This document shows positions 19,801-28,214 of a stretch of DNA of 55,324 bases, one piece after another; the stretch's first letter is position 1, and every line of letters starts with the position of its first letter. The stretch is from NCBI GenBank assembly GCA_900550465.1, contig URSC01000016.1, positions 1 to 55,324 of the forward strand. The letters are read 5' to 3'. The notes under the pieces are model-generated. The model did no database searches, was not told where the DNA came from, and saw nothing but the letters and a program-made list of their open reading frames with translations. A program made the translations under genes and the position numbers. Origin of the DNA: an uncultured Alistipes sp. (GTDB taxonomy: Bacteria > Bacteroidota > Bacteroidia > Bacteroidales > UBA932).

Positions 19801-20374
19801 CCTCGGAATCGAGTACCTCTATCTTCTGAATCTCGTGGGAAGTACGGAATCCGTCGAAGAAATGAATGAAGGGCACGCTGGACTTGATGGTGGAAAGATG
19901 CGCCACGGCACCGAGGTCCATTGCTTCCTGCACGCTGGATGATGCCAGCATAGCGAATCCGGTCTGCCTGCAGGCCATGACGTCCTGATGGTCTCCGAAG
20001 ATGGAGAGGGCCTGTGTAGCAAGTGCACGGGCCGATACATGGAAGACCGTGGGGAGCAGCTCGCCTGCGATCTTGTACATGTTGGGGATCATCAGCAGCA
20101 GACCCTGGGAAGCCGTGAACGTGGTAGTCAGAGCACCGGCCTGGAGTGAGCCGTGAACAGCGCCGGCGGCACCGCCCTCACTCTGCATCTCGGTGACTTT
20201 CACTGTTTCCCCGAAAAGGTTCTTTTTTCCGAAAGCTGCCCACTCGTCCACGTACTCTGCCATGGTCGAAGAAGGCGTAATGGGGTAGATGGCGGCATGC
20301 TCGCTGAACATGTAGGCCACATGCGCAGCAGCGTAGTTGCCGTCACAGGTGATAAAAGTTTTTTCTTTTGCCAT
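16838..20374 (-). CDS. nifJ: pyruvate:ferredoxin (flavodoxin) oxidoreductase
   Basis: A single-chain 1178-residue PFOR that oxidises pyruvate and CoA to acetyl-CoA and CO2 while reducing ferredoxin or flavodoxin. Domain order is pyrimidine-binding domain I, domain II, gamma domain (about 420-610), two 4Fe-4S clusters (CIQCNQCAYVCP near 695 and CTGCGNCVDVCP near 749), then the domain with CAGCGETP near 816 and the thiamine-diphosphate site GDGWAYDIG near 965. Full length and all key cysteines are present. It supports an anaerobic, fermentative life style. fabD lies 49 bases upstream on the same strand and may share a transcript. Confidence 0.97.
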   Translation of the reverse strand: MAKEKTFITCDGNYAAAHVAYMFSEHAAIYPITPSSTMAEYVDEWAAFGKKNLFGETVKVTEMQSEGGAAGAVHGSLQAGALTTTFTASQGLLLMIPNMYKIAGELLPTVFHVSARALATQALSIFGDHQDVMACRQTGFAMLASSSVQEAMDLGAVAHLSTIKSSVPFIHFFDGFRTSHEIQKIEVLDSEALKGMISEKSLAAFRKKALNPNKPVTRGTAQNPDVYFQAREACNTYYSAVPDIVARYMGEIGELTGRHYLPFDYYGDPDAKDIIIAMGSVCETIREVVDALMAKGEKVGVITVRLYRPFSAKYFFRVLPKSVRRIAVLDRCKEPGSVGEPLYLDIKSTLAEMGGDAPYVIGGRYGLSSKDTSPAQIFAVYKNLKQKQPKTDFTIGITDDVTFKSLPVGEEISLAKKGTYECKFYGLGSDGTVGANKNTIKIIGDHTPKYCQGYFDYDSKKSGGYTCSHLRFGDSPITSPYLVSTPDFVACHVPSYLNKYDVLKGIKRGGTFLLNSLWSVEETIKRIPDHVKQVIAEKNLKVYIINATKIAEEIGLGNRTNTILQSAFFKITGIIPYEQAVAFMKKAIDKSYGKKGEKVVSMNYAAVDRGAEYEELTVPAEWNGIVARFRPANFDRLAPEWVRSVADVVNAQNGYDVPVSAFTGEYADGTIPAGTAAYEKRGIAVSVPEWNPEKCIQCNQCAYVCPHAAIRPFLTTEEELAKAPKAVKSTQGIAAFKAYRFTMQVSPMDCTGCGNCVDVCPAKEKALEMKHLATQMDQQPVFDYMHANVGYKDTVAPKTQNLKNSQFSQPLFEFSGACAGCGETPYIKTITQLFGDHMMVANATGCSSIYSGSFPSSPYCTDRNGRGPAWDNSLFEDNAEFGLGMRLGTERLRNTVANLMKQGLECPKCSSEIKALFEQWLAERGNAAVTRGICDKLVPMLGESDCEACRQLLDYKDYIPARSQWIFGGDGWAYDIGYGGLDHVLASGENVNVLVLDTEVYSNTGGQSSKSTPAGAVAKFATSGKRVRKKDLGMMAMSYGYVYVAQVAMGASPAQYFNVLKEAEAYNGPSLIIAYAPCINHGLRNGMGKSQHEEKLAVECGYWHLYHFNPALTDEGKNPFSLDSKEPDWSKFQEFIKGEVRYSSLMKTFPDIAQELFDKTEQFAKIRYESYKRLAGKE

Positions 20375-20423
20375 TACTAGGACAATTTAGTTTTTAGTAG
20401 TTATTGTTATTGAGTTGAACACT

Positions 20424-21284
20424 TTATTTCTCTGCGGGAAGACATTTCTTGATAAGCCCCTGCAGCACGGCACCGGGGCCGAGCTCCACGAACTCGGACG
20501 CGCCGTCGCGATGCATGTTGAGCACTGTCTGGGTCCATCTTACGGGAGAAGTCAGCTGTTTCAGCAGCTTCTCCTTGATGACGGCCGGATCGGTGGAGGG
20601 CTGTGCATCCACATTCTGATATACGGGGCATACGGGCACCTTGATGTCAGTATGGCTGATGGCCTCGGCCAGCTCTACCCTGGCGGGCTCCATCAGAGGA
20701 GAGTGGAACGCACCGCCCACTGCCAGGCGGAGCGCCCTCTTGGCACCGGCCTCCTTCAGGACGGCGCAGGCCTTGTCCACGGCCTCGATCTCGCCGGAAA
20801 TCACCAGCTGGCCCGGGCAGTTGTAGTTGGCGGGAACCACCACACCATCTATCTCTGCACACGCCTTCTCCACCACATCGTCAGGCAGGCCGATGATGGC
20901 CGCCATGGTCGAGGGATGAGCCTCGCAGGCCTTCTGCATGGCCATTGCCCTGGCATATACCAGACGGAGACCGTCCTCGAAGGACATGGCTCCGGCGGCC
21001 ACGAGAGCCGAGAACTCGCCGAGGGAGTGACCTGCCGTCATTCCGGGATGGAAGTCCTCGATCACTGCGGCAGCGGCCACCGAATGGATGAACACCGCAG
21101 GCTGAGTGACCCTGGTCTGCTTCAGATCATCGGCGGTACCGGTAAACATTATATTGCGTATATCGAATCCAAGAATATCGCAAGCGCTGTCGATCAGCGC
21201 CTTAGCCTTGGGACTGGACTCATACAGATCCTTGCCCATCCCTGTGAACTGTGCTCCCTGTCCGGGAAAAACGTAAGCTGTCAT
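20424..21284 (-). CDS. fabD: malonyl-CoA:ACP transacylase
   Basis: This 286-residue enzyme loads malonate onto acyl carrier protein for fatty acid synthesis. The nucleophile is S87 in GHSLGE, the histidine is H194 in GAFHSPLM, and the N-terminus FPGQGAQ is diagnostic. It is separated from the fabHFZG cluster by about 4.4 kb in this window. Confidence 0.95.
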   Translation of the reverse strand: MTAYVFPGQGAQFTGMGKDLYESSPKAKALIDSACDILGFDIRNIMFTGTADDLKQTRVTQPAVFIHSVAAAAVIEDFHPGMTAGHSLGEFSALVAAGAMSFEDGLRLVYARAMAMQKACEAHPSTMAAIIGLPDDVVEKACAEIDGVVVPANYNCPGQLVISGEIEAVDKACAVLKEAGAKRALRLAVGGAFHSPLMEPARVELAEAISHTDIKVPVCPVYQNVDAQPSTDPAVIKEKLLKQLTSPVRWTQTVLNMHRDGASEFVELGPGAVLQGLIKKCLPAEK

Positions 21285-21307
21285 ATCAAATATTCAGTTT
21301 TTATTTA

Positions 21308-21315
21308 TACATTTG
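21308..21315 (+). promoter_or_regulatory. -7 element for tRNA-Arg
   Basis: TACATTTG matches the TAnnTTTG consensus and ends 10 bases before the tRNA 5' end. A -33 TTTG is not evident. Confidence 0.55.
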
Positions 21316-21325
21316 CAGTCCGTTT

Positions 21326-21397
21326 GCCTCCGTAGTTTAATGGATAGAATGAGAGATTCCGGTTCTCTTGGTTGGGGTTCGATTCCCCACGGAGGTA
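21326..21397 (+). tRNA. tRNA-Arg (anticodon CCG)
   Basis: Cloverleaf with acceptor GCCTCCG / CGGAGGT (terminal G-T), anticodon stem AGAGA / TCTCT around loop TTCCGGT (CCG), and T arm TGGGG-TTCGATT-CCCCA. It is 72 bases long and CCA is not encoded. The stop codon of the convergent DUF308 gene begins at the very next base. Confidence 0.95.
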
Positions 21398-21982
21398 CTA
21401 TTCTTCAATTTGTTTTATATTTTCATCTATTTCCACTTCCATATCTTTCATCCTTCTCCTGATAGTATAGGTGGATGCGAACTCCGACACTGAGTACAGC
21501 AGAAGCGCGGCGCCGAAAACGACGAACAGCGCGTTGCTGACCCATGACGGGTTGAAAAACATTATCACGCCAAGAACAAGGGTAATCAGCGGACCGATAT
21601 AGAGAGGCCACGGGACGCGCACCGCCTTGGCGGTACGGAAGAGATTGATGATCTCGCCCAGGCCGAAAATCAGCAGTATAAGTCCGAAAACGAAAAATAT
21701 CACGGACATGAAGAAATCCGGGAAAATAATCAGTACCAGACCGAACGCGATGTCCACTATCGAGTTGAGCAGCAGGAGCGGAACTTTCTCCTTCTTCCAC
21801 TTGCCGGTATAGGACATTATGAGGCTGACCAGCCCGACTGCCAGAATCAGCGCACCGAGGATAATCATGATGGAATTTTTCACCGCTTCCGGCCAGATGA
21901 CCAGAATCAGACCGCCCGCCAGCGCGATAATCGCCCTGGCGTATCCGTAGGACCTGTCAAAAAAAACGTTCGCTGTTTTCAT
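21398..21982 (-). CDS. DUF308 / HdeD-like six-helix membrane protein
   Basis: A 194-residue protein built of about six hydrophobic helices in three pairs, with the DUF308 pattern (GGLILVIWPE, GALILAVGLVSL, LILLIFGLGEI) and a charged C-terminal tail. HdeD in E. coli is linked to acid resistance; no function can be assigned here beyond an inner-membrane protein. I start at MKTANVFF; an ATG five codons upstream would fall within the promoter motif. TATCTTTG (plus coordinates 21987-21994) ends four bases before this ATG, suggesting a very short or absent leader. Confidence 0.8.
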   Translation of the reverse strand: MKTANVFFDRSYGYARAIIALAGGLILVIWPEAVKNSIMIILGALILAVGLVSLIMSYTGKWKKEKVPLLLLNSIVDIAFGLVLIIFPDFFMSVIFFVFGLILLIFGLGEIINLFRTAKAVRVPWPLYIGPLITLVLGVIMFFNPSWVSNALFVVFGAALLLYSVSEFASTYTIRRRMKDMEVEIDENIKQIEE

Positions 21983-21986
21983 TCTG

Positions 21987-21994
21987 CAAAGATA
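21987..21994 (-). promoter_or_regulatory. -7 element for the DUF308 gene
   Basis: The minus strand reads TATCTTTG, a full consensus match, just four bases before ATG. TTTG lies 22 bases upstream (22020-22017), slightly further than ideal. It sits back to back with the promoter of the next operon. Confidence 0.55.
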
Positions 21995-22003
21995 CAAAAG
22001 GAT

Positions 22004-22034
22004 TTTGAAAACTAATCAAAACAAGTTACCTTTG
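22004..22034 (+). promoter_or_regulatory. promoter of the lipoprotein / WG / patatin operon
   Basis: TTTG (22004-22007), exactly 19 bases, then TACCTTTG (22027-22034). It is a strong consensus match 32 bases before the ATG at 22067. Confidence 0.8.
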
Positions 22035-22066
22035 TTACTGACAATAAACATACCAATCTACCCGCT

Positions 22067-22552
22067 ATGAAGAAATATCTTATCCTTTTACTGATTCCGC
22101 TGTTACTTCACTCCTGCGGAACCGCATCCAAAATCAGCAAAGCCGACCAGCCCTGGTCCTATGAGACTGAAAGCATGGGAGTAGGAGCCGACGGCAAATA
22201 TGTAATCCGAGTATGGAGCTACTGGCGCAACGCGAACATGCCTGTCGAGGAGGCCAAGAAAAACGCAGTCCACGCCGTCATCTTCCGCGGTGTCCCCGCC
22301 GGGAACGGAGCCACGGCTCAGCCTGCTCTCAAGACCGGAGACCTGACACCGGCCGAAAGCGCGTTTTTCGACACTTTCTTCCAGTCTGAATACCAGAGAT
22401 ACATCAGCTCCGTGGCCTCAGGCAGCATACAGGTCATCAAGACGGGCCGCAACGAATATAAAATAGGTTACGTAGTATCAGTCTCCAAGGACAGTCTACG
22501 CAAGTACCTGGAAGACCAGGGAATCGTAAAAGGACTTTCCTCCGGATTCTAA
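22067..22552 (+). CDS. conserved lipoprotein of unknown function
   Basis: A 161-residue protein with a lipoprotein signal ending LLHSC (Cys17). The mature part has no domain I recognise; it has a WSYETESMGVG segment, a charged middle (PVEEAKKNAVHAVIFRG) and a C-terminal VSVSKDSLRKYLEDQGI. It is first of four closely spaced genes (gaps 15, 12 and 1 bases) with an excellent promoter, so it probably works with the WG-repeat and 423-residue proteins at the outer membrane or in the periplasm. Confidence 0.75.
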   Translation: MKKYLILLLIPLLLHSCGTASKISKADQPWSYETESMGVGADGKYVIRVWSYWRNANMPVEEAKKNAVHAVIFRGVPAGNGATAQPALKTGDLTPAESAFFDTFFQSEYQRYISSVASGSIQVIKTGRNEYKIGYVVSVSKDSLRKYLEDQGIVKGLSSGF

Positions 22553-22567
22553 ATATGGCCGCATAGT

Positions 22568-23533
22568 ATGAAAAGGACAGTTATCACACTTATCGCCTCC
22601 GCCATGCTCCCGGCTCTGTGCGCGACGGCACAGAACATGACACCGTTCCAGTCCGGAAAGGCCTGGGGCTACAAGGACGCCGGAGGCAACATCATCGTAG
22701 AAGCCGCCTACGCAGCCGCCAGCCTGGCCGCAGACGGGTACGGACTGGTGGCCGTACAGGAAGGCAATGCCCTGAAATGGGGTGTCGTAGGCCAGGACGG
22801 CCGCACCGTCATCGAGCCGGTATATGACTACATAGACCTGTACAGCGAGGGTATGGTGGCCGTATACAGAGGACCGGTATACAGCAGTGACGAGGGTCTC
22901 TACATGTCCGGAGGACTGTGGGGCTACATCGATCTGGCCAGCCCCGCCGAGGAATTCAAGGTCATCTTTGACCTCGTAGGTCCCTTTACTGACAGTGTGG
23001 CCTGGGTCAACTGCGTAAGAACAGACTCCAGACGCCAGAAAAGGACCATGCCCATCGTGGACAAAAAGGGAAAACCGGTCGGAGAGGAAATCATCTTCGG
23101 AGTCTCGGCCTCCTTCACCATGAACGATCTCTACCTGCCCGGAAGCGACGGCTCGGTCAACATTCCGGACGGCGCATGGGTACTTATGAACCGCAAGGGC
23201 AATGCCCTGACCTCCACTGACAGTCCCTACCAGGCCGTCGGAGAGTTCAAGGACGGACTGGCCTGGGTAAAGCGCAACGGACGCTTCGGCTTCGTAAACA
23301 TTCACGGCGAAGAAGTTATTCCTGTGATATACAGCATGGTCCAGGACGCACCCGGATCACGTCCCGGCTCGCTCCTGCTGCATCCTGAGAGCGGAGCCGT
23401 CAGATGGGTGGTCAATGACAGCGGCCAAAGGGCCTGGCTCAATGAGAAAGGGGAGACAGTCATCGGATTCACGGATTTCGAGGGCAAGGTCTCCGTCTTC
23501 GACACAGTCGATGAAAACATGTGGGACTACTAA
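22568..23533 (+). CDS. WG-repeat exported protein
   Basis: A 321-residue protein with a signal peptide ending near ATAQ. It contains several degenerate WG (KWG) repeats: KAWGYKDAGGNIIVEA, LKWGVVGQDGRTVIEPVYDY, LWGYIDL and GRFGFVNIHGEEVIPVIY. Such repeats are short beta units seen in many Bacteroidota secreted proteins and are thought to be binding modules. No catalytic residues are apparent. Second gene of the 22067-25730 operon. Confidence 0.8.
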   Translation: MKRTVITLIASAMLPALCATAQNMTPFQSGKAWGYKDAGGNIIVEAAYAAASLAADGYGLVAVQEGNALKWGVVGQDGRTVIEPVYDYIDLYSEGMVAVYRGPVYSSDEGLYMSGGLWGYIDLASPAEEFKVIFDLVGPFTDSVAWVNCVRTDSRRQKRTMPIVDKKGKPVGEEIIFGVSASFTMNDLYLPGSDGSVNIPDGAWVLMNRKGNALTSTDSPYQAVGEFKDGLAWVKRNGRFGFVNIHGEEVIPVIYSMVQDAPGSRPGSLLLHPESGAVRWVVNDSGQRAWLNEKGETVIGFTDFEGKVSVFDTVDENMWDY

Positions 23534-23545
23534 ATCCGAAACACC

Positions 23546-24817
23546 ATGAGAAAGATTCTAACACTCACACTCATATCAGTACTGGTATTTCTGAGCTGCG
23601 GCACCGCCGCCTACGCCCAGACTCCGGACTCAGCCATGCAGTACCGAAGAAGTTCCCTCTATTCGTTCATGATCAGCCATCCCGACCTGAAGATGGACGA
23701 CGAGATAGTGGGCGCCTTCATGGCCATAGAGACTCCCGACAAATACAACAACCACGACCTGAGCGTCAAATGCGTGACCGCCGCCAGCAAGGGTGACGAC
23801 CTGACCCGCCAGATAGAGAACTGGTTCGAGCGGAATGACGTAGCCAAGAGACTTGTATCCAAATGGTTCCTCCGCAGCAAGGAGACCGGAGGCTTTGATC
23901 CCTCACTGGTGATGGAGCGCGGCCTGTACGGAGCCACCGCAATGGACGTGGAGACCGCAGCCCAGAGCAAGAGGGGCATCGACGCCCTGGCGGACAAGGG
24001 TTATGAGATGATCAGCAACACCTTCGTGATAGTCAACGACATCACCTACGTGGACCACGAGAAGAACGCAGACGTGGCCACCGGCATCCTGTCCATCATC
24101 GGAGGCATAGCCGCAGCCGCCACCGGAGACGAGAACAACCTGGTAACCGGTCTTTCGACTCTGGGGGCCATGGTATCCAGCATGATAGCCGGCTTCACGG
24201 TCAAGACCACATCCTACCTCTACCAGCTCGACTGGAACGACGACGTGGCGAATACATTCTATGAACTGTACTACTATGACAAGCCCGGCACGGACTCCCT
24301 GTCCATGGCTCTCTTCGCAGCCGACACCGCCCTCGCCACCCGCAAGGCCGCATACGAGGCGGACAAGTCCACCTTCAGGCTCAAGTATGTAGGCAAATAC
24401 GTAGCCCGCAGCGCCAAGCCCGTCCTCCGCGGACTCTACAACCCCGAGGACGTCTTCCGCAAAGTCTGCGCCCGTGCCATCGACAACAACGTGATGGAGC
24501 TCCAGAAGGAGTTCGACCAGTTCAAGGTCAAGGTGCCTCTCTTCAGTACCGAACCGCTGATGGCCCGCATCGGCATGAAGGAGGGCATCACCGCCAAATC
24601 CAAGTTCGAGGTGCTGGTGCCCGTCTACGATGACGCCACCGGCAAGGTCCGCTACAACCGCAGAGGCGTCATCCGCCCCGTAGCCGGCAAGATATGGGAC
24701 AACCGGTACATGGCCTCGGAGGAGCAGGCCGTCGGCTCTGAACTGACGGCTACGACTTTCGAGGTGGTGAGCGGCATGAACTTCACACCCGGCATGCTTA
24801 TAAGGGAGATAAAATAA
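23546..24817 (+). CDS. exported protein of unknown function
   Basis: A 423-residue protein. The N-terminus is a signal that could be cut either as a lipoprotein (FLSC, Cys18) or by signal peptidase I after AYA. Residues 176-217 form two hydrophobic stretches around an acidic GDENN turn, so it could insert into or lie across a membrane. The rest is mixed alpha/beta with no known motif; residues 365-390 contain a FEVLVPVYDDATGKVRY strand pair. It ends one base before the patatin gene, so the two are likely co-translated. I do not recognise the family. Confidence 0.75.
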   Translation: MRKILTLTLISVLVFLSCGTAAYAQTPDSAMQYRRSSLYSFMISHPDLKMDDEIVGAFMAIETPDKYNNHDLSVKCVTAASKGDDLTRQIENWFERNDVAKRLVSKWFLRSKETGGFDPSLVMERGLYGATAMDVETAAQSKRGIDALADKGYEMISNTFVIVNDITYVDHEKNADVATGILSIIGGIAAAATGDENNLVTGLSTLGAMVSSMIAGFTVKTTSYLYQLDWNDDVANTFYELYYYDKPGTDSLSMALFAADTALATRKAAYEADKSTFRLKYVGKYVARSAKPVLRGLYNPEDVFRKVCARAIDNNVMELQKEFDQFKVKVPLFSTEPLMARIGMKEGITAKSKFEVLVPVYDDATGKVRYNRRGVIRPVAGKIWDNRYMASEEQAVGSELTATTFEVVSGMNFTPGMLIREIK

Positions 24818-24818
24818 T

Positions 24819-25730
24819 ATGACAGACAGTAAAAATGTCGCCCTGGTCCTGGCCAGCGGCGGTTCCAGGGGCCTCGCCCACATAGGGGCGATAGAGGTTC
24901 TGGAAGAACACGGTTACAGGATAACATCCGTCGCGGGAGCCTCCATGGGGGCTCTCGTCGGCGGTATTTACGCGGCAGGAGGCCTGGACGCCTTCAAGGA
25001 ATGGATGAAGACCGTAGATCGCATGAAAGTCTTCAATCTGATGGACTTTACCATCGGTAACGGAGGATTCGTAAAAGGCGGGAAGGTCATCGATGAACTC
25101 AAGAGCATCATCCCGGACAAGATGATAGAGACTCTGCCTATACCGTTTACTGCAGTAGCCACAGACATCCGTCACCGGAGGGAAGTGCTCTTCAACAGGG
25201 GGAGTCTGTACGACGCCATACGCTCATCCATTTCCATGCCGTCCATCTTCACACCCAACCGCATAGACGACATGCTGCTGATAGACGGCGGAGTAGTCAA
25301 TCCCGTACCGGTCAACCGGGTATTCCGGAGTCCGGGCGACATCCTCGTAGCCGTAGACCTCAACGGCCCTTACATAGAGAAACACGAAGACGAGCCCGAG
25401 GAAAAGAAAAGCCGCCTCCGCGGCAGACTGGAGAAAATCGTGGACTCCATCTCGGACAAAGTTCTGAAAGATAAGGTTGAGGCCAGTCTACCGACTATTA
25501 AGGACAAAGAAAAAGAGGATGACGACGATATGGGTATCGTCTCCATCCTCAATCAGTCTTCGAGCATGATGATTCAGACCAACGCGGACCTGACCCTCAA
25601 GCTCTATCCTCCGGACATCCTCGTGCGCATCGCCAAAAATGCTTACTCCACCATGGAGTTCTACAAGTACGACGAGATCGTCGCCCTCGGCCGCACAAAG
25701 ATGGAGGAGGCCCTGCGGAATTTCCGCTAA
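24819..25730 (+). CDS. patatin-like phospholipase
   Basis: A 303-residue serine hydrolase of the patatin / RssA type. The oxyanion loop is GGSRGLAHIG (14-23), the nucleophile S42 is in GASMG, and the catalytic aspartate D156 is in IDGG. No signal peptide is visible, so it is probably cytoplasmic or on the inner membrane face. It is the last gene of the operon, and its stop overlaps the convergent fabG stop by four bases. The substrate is likely a phospholipid or acyl ester, inferred from the family and from its neighbours. Confidence 0.9.
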   Translation: MTDSKNVALVLASGGSRGLAHIGAIEVLEEHGYRITSVAGASMGALVGGIYAAGGLDAFKEWMKTVDRMKVFNLMDFTIGNGGFVKGGKVIDELKSIIPDKMIETLPIPFTAVATDIRHRREVLFNRGSLYDAIRSSISMPSIFTPNRIDDMLLIDGGVVNPVPVNRVFRSPGDILVAVDLNGPYIEKHEDEPEEKKSRLRGRLEKIVDSISDKVLKDKVEASLPTIKDKEKEDDDDMGIVSILNQSSSMMIQTNADLTLKLYPPDILVRIAKNAYSTMEFYKYDEIVALGRTKMEEALRNFR

Positions 25731-26476
25731 AGCATTCCGCCGTCGCAGATAATCACCTGACCCGTCACATAAGAGGAAAGGTCAGAAGCGAGGAACAGGG
25801 CCACATTGGCTATGTCCTCGGGAGTACCGCCGCGACGGAGAGGTATCTTCTTGTTCCACTCGTCACGTACCTCCTGAGGCAGGGCATTGGTCATGTCGGT
25901 GATGATGAAACCGGGAGCTATGGCATTGGCACGGATACCGCGGGAACCCATTTCCTTGGCTATGGACTTTGCCAGACCGATAAGACCTGCCTTCGATGCC
26001 GAGTAGTTGCACTGACCGGCATTGCCGTTAACACCCACCACCGAAGAGATGTTGATGATGCTGCCGCCTCTCTGACGGGCCATGATGGGAGTCAGGGCAT
26101 GGGTGAAGTTGAAAGCACTCTTGAGGTTGACAGTGATAACGCTGTCCCATTGCTGCTCGGACATCCTCATCATCAAGCCGTCACGTGTGATGCCGGCGTT
26201 GTTGACCAGAACGTCGATATGGCCGAAATCTTTCTGAATCTGATCCACGGTCGCGTGGGCCTCGGCGAAGTCAGCCGCATTGGAGGCATAGCCGCGGCAC
26301 TGCACTCCGAGAGCGGAGATCTCGGCTACGGTATTCCTGAAGTTGTCGTCCTCCTTGAGGTCGGTGAAAGCGATGTCGGCTCCGGCCGAAGCAAGTTTCA
26401 TGGCAATGGCCTTGCCGATACCGCGGGCGGCACCGGTAATCAGGGCCACCTTTCCTTTTAATAATCCTTCTAACAT
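25727..26476 (-). CDS. fabG: 3-oxoacyl-ACP reductase
   Basis: A 249-residue short-chain dehydrogenase. The NADPH site is TGAARGIG (14-21), NNAG is at 92-95, and the catalytic residues are S145, Y158 and K162 with standard spacing. The C-terminal glycine-rich end ICDGGM is typical of FabG. It is the last gene of the fabH-fabF-fabZ-fabG cluster, four bases after fabZ. Confidence 0.95.
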   Translation of the reverse strand: MLEGLLKGKVALITGAARGIGKAIAMKLASAGADIAFTDLKEDDNFRNTVAEISALGVQCRGYASNAADFAEAHATVDQIQKDFGHIDVLVNNAGITRDGLMMRMSEQQWDSVITVNLKSAFNFTHALTPIMARQRGGSIINISSVVGVNGNAGQCNYSASKAGLIGLAKSIAKEMGSRGIRANAIAPGFIITDMTNALPQEVRDEWNKKIPLRRGGTPEDIANVALFLASDLSSYVTGQVIICDGGML

Positions 26477-26480
26477 AGTC

Positions 26481-26912
26481 TTATTTTACTTTATCGTTAG
26501 GAATAACTGCAAATGACAGACTTGCCTCCACGCAGAGCTCACCCTCCACGAAAGCCTTGGCGTCGATATAGAAGAGCATGGCCCTGTGTTTGGTGACATG
26601 CGCATGCACCTCCACTGTATCGCCGGGACGGACCTGACGTTTGAAACGGGTCTTGTCTATACCGGTGAAAAGTGTGGTGTGGCCTACAAGGTAGTCCTTG
26701 ATGAGCAGTGAGCTGCACTGCCCCATAATCTCACAGAGGATGACTCCGGGGACTACCGGATAACCGGGAAAGTGTCCCTGGAGGAAGAACTCGTCCCCTC
26801 TGACATGGTACTTTCCGATACATTCGGTACCGTCGCCCTGAAGCTCCATCTCGTCCACGAGCAGCATGGGCTCGCGGTGACGGAGGAATTTCTTTATTTC
26901 TTCTCTATCCAT
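26481..26912 (-). CDS. fabZ: 3-hydroxyacyl-ACP dehydratase
   Basis: A 143-residue hot-dog fold enzyme. The catalytic histidine is H47 in GHFPGYPVVPGV and the glutamate is E61 in LCEIMGQ. I start at MDREEIKKF, which matches family length; the longer frame overlaps fabF. It is not the bifunctional LpxC-FabZ fusion common in other Bacteroidota, because the dehydratase is free-standing and inside the fab cluster. Confidence 0.94.
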   Translation of the reverse strand: MDREEIKKFLRHREPMLLVDEMELQGDGTECIGKYHVRGDEFFLQGHFPGYPVVPGVILCEIMGQCSSLLIKDYLVGHTTLFTGIDKTRFKRQVRPGDTVEVHAHVTKHRAMLFYIDAKAFVEGELCVEASLSFAVIPNDKVK

Positions 26913-26937
26913 AATATTTAGTTTAGTTAGTACATGA

Positions 26938-28203
26938 TCAGACGAGTCTGAACGCCAGTACGGCATTGTGTCCGCCGAATCCCAGGGATGAGGACAGGGC
27001 CATGGTCAACTTAGCCTCACGGGCATGGTTGGGATTGACGTCGAGGTCGCACTCGGGATCGGGCACCTCGTAGTGGATGGTGGGAGGCACGATACCGTTG
27101 TCCAGAGCGAGCACTGCCGCCACCGCCTCGATACCGCCGGCAGCTCCGAGAGCATGTCCGGTCATGGACTTGGTGGAGCAGAGGATGGCCCTGCGGGCCT
27201 CTGCCTCTCCGAGAGCGAGCTTGATGGCTGCTGTCTCGGACTTGTCGTTCAGGGGCGTGCCTGTTCCGTGGGTATTGATGTGCAGCAGGTCCGATGTCGA
27301 ATAATGGGCCTCGGTAAGAGCCTGCCTGAATGCCTTTGCAGGGGTAGAGCCGTCCGGGCAGGGAGCTGTATAGTGGTAAGCGTCACAGGTGTTGCCGTAA
27401 CCGCAGATCTCCGCATAGATCCTGGCTCCGCGTGCCATGGCGTGCTCATATTCCTCAAGCACCACGACTCCGGCTCCCTCTGCGATGACGAAACCCTGAC
27501 GGCGGGCGTCGAAAGGCAGGGAGGCCGCCATGGGATCCTCAGCGGGAGAGAGGGCCTTGCTGTTGGAGAAACCTCCGATAGCCAGAGGGTTGACAGCAGC
27601 CTCGGCACCGCCGGCGATGATTGCGTCGGCATAGCCGAACTTAATGGCCCTGTAAGCCTCGCCGATAGAGTGTGTACCGGTGGCGCAGGCAGTCACGATA
27701 GGCAGGCAGACACCCTTGGCATGATGGGCGATGGCCACATTGCCGGCCGCGATATTGGATATCATCGTGGGGATGAACAGGGGGGATATCCACTGAGGAC
27801 CGTCCTTGATCATCTTGGCTGTCTCGTTCACGAAAGAGTGCATACCGCCGATACCTGAGCCGATATATACTCCGAAACGGTCGGAGTGCACGGTGCCGGG
27901 AGTATTGTCCTCCTCGTCATCCGTCGCCTTGAGTCCGCTCATGGCCACGGCCTGATTGGCAGCGGCAAGGGCGAAAAGGCAGAAACGGTCGAACTTCCTT
28001 GCAGCCTTGGGCTCGATGCCGTAATCAGCAGGCTTGAAGTCCTTTACCTCTCCTGCAATCTTCACTGAAAGGTCATCGGTGGGAAACTGCTTGATAAAGT
28101 CGATGCCGCAGACTCCGTCCACGAGGTTCTTCCAGAAAGTCTCTACATTGTTTCCGACAGGGGAGACAACTCCAAGACCTGTCACTACTACTCTTTTTTC
28201 CAT
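26938..28203 (-). CDS. fabF: 3-oxoacyl-ACP synthase II
   Basis: A 421-residue condensing enzyme. The catalytic triad is C173 (TACATGTHSIG), H312 (NTHGTGTPLND) and H350 (MTGHALGAAGG). I start at MEKRVVVTGLG, which fits the family; the frame extends 12 codons upstream into the gap behind fabH. It elongates acyl-ACP by two carbons. acpP, often next to fabF, is absent from this cluster. Confidence 0.96.
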   Translation of the reverse strand: MEKRVVVTGLGVVSPVGNNVETFWKNLVDGVCGIDFIKQFPTDDLSVKIAGEVKDFKPADYGIEPKAARKFDRFCLFALAAANQAVAMSGLKATDDEEDNTPGTVHSDRFGVYIGSGIGGMHSFVNETAKMIKDGPQWISPLFIPTMISNIAAGNVAIAHHAKGVCLPIVTACATGTHSIGEAYRAIKFGYADAIIAGGAEAAVNPLAIGGFSNSKALSPAEDPMAASLPFDARRQGFVIAEGAGVVVLEEYEHAMARGARIYAEICGYGNTCDAYHYTAPCPDGSTPAKAFRQALTEAHYSTSDLLHINTHGTGTPLNDKSETAAIKLALGEAEARRAILCSTKSMTGHALGAAGGIEAVAAVLALDNGIVPPTIHYEVPDPECDLDVNPNHAREAKLTMALSSSLGFGGHNAVLAFRLV

Positions 28204-28214
28204 ATCGTTTAATT

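Noticed and set aside
22067..25730. Patatin operon as a CBASS defence system
   Set aside because: No cyclic-nucleotide synthase (CD-NTase) is present and the partners are exported proteins.
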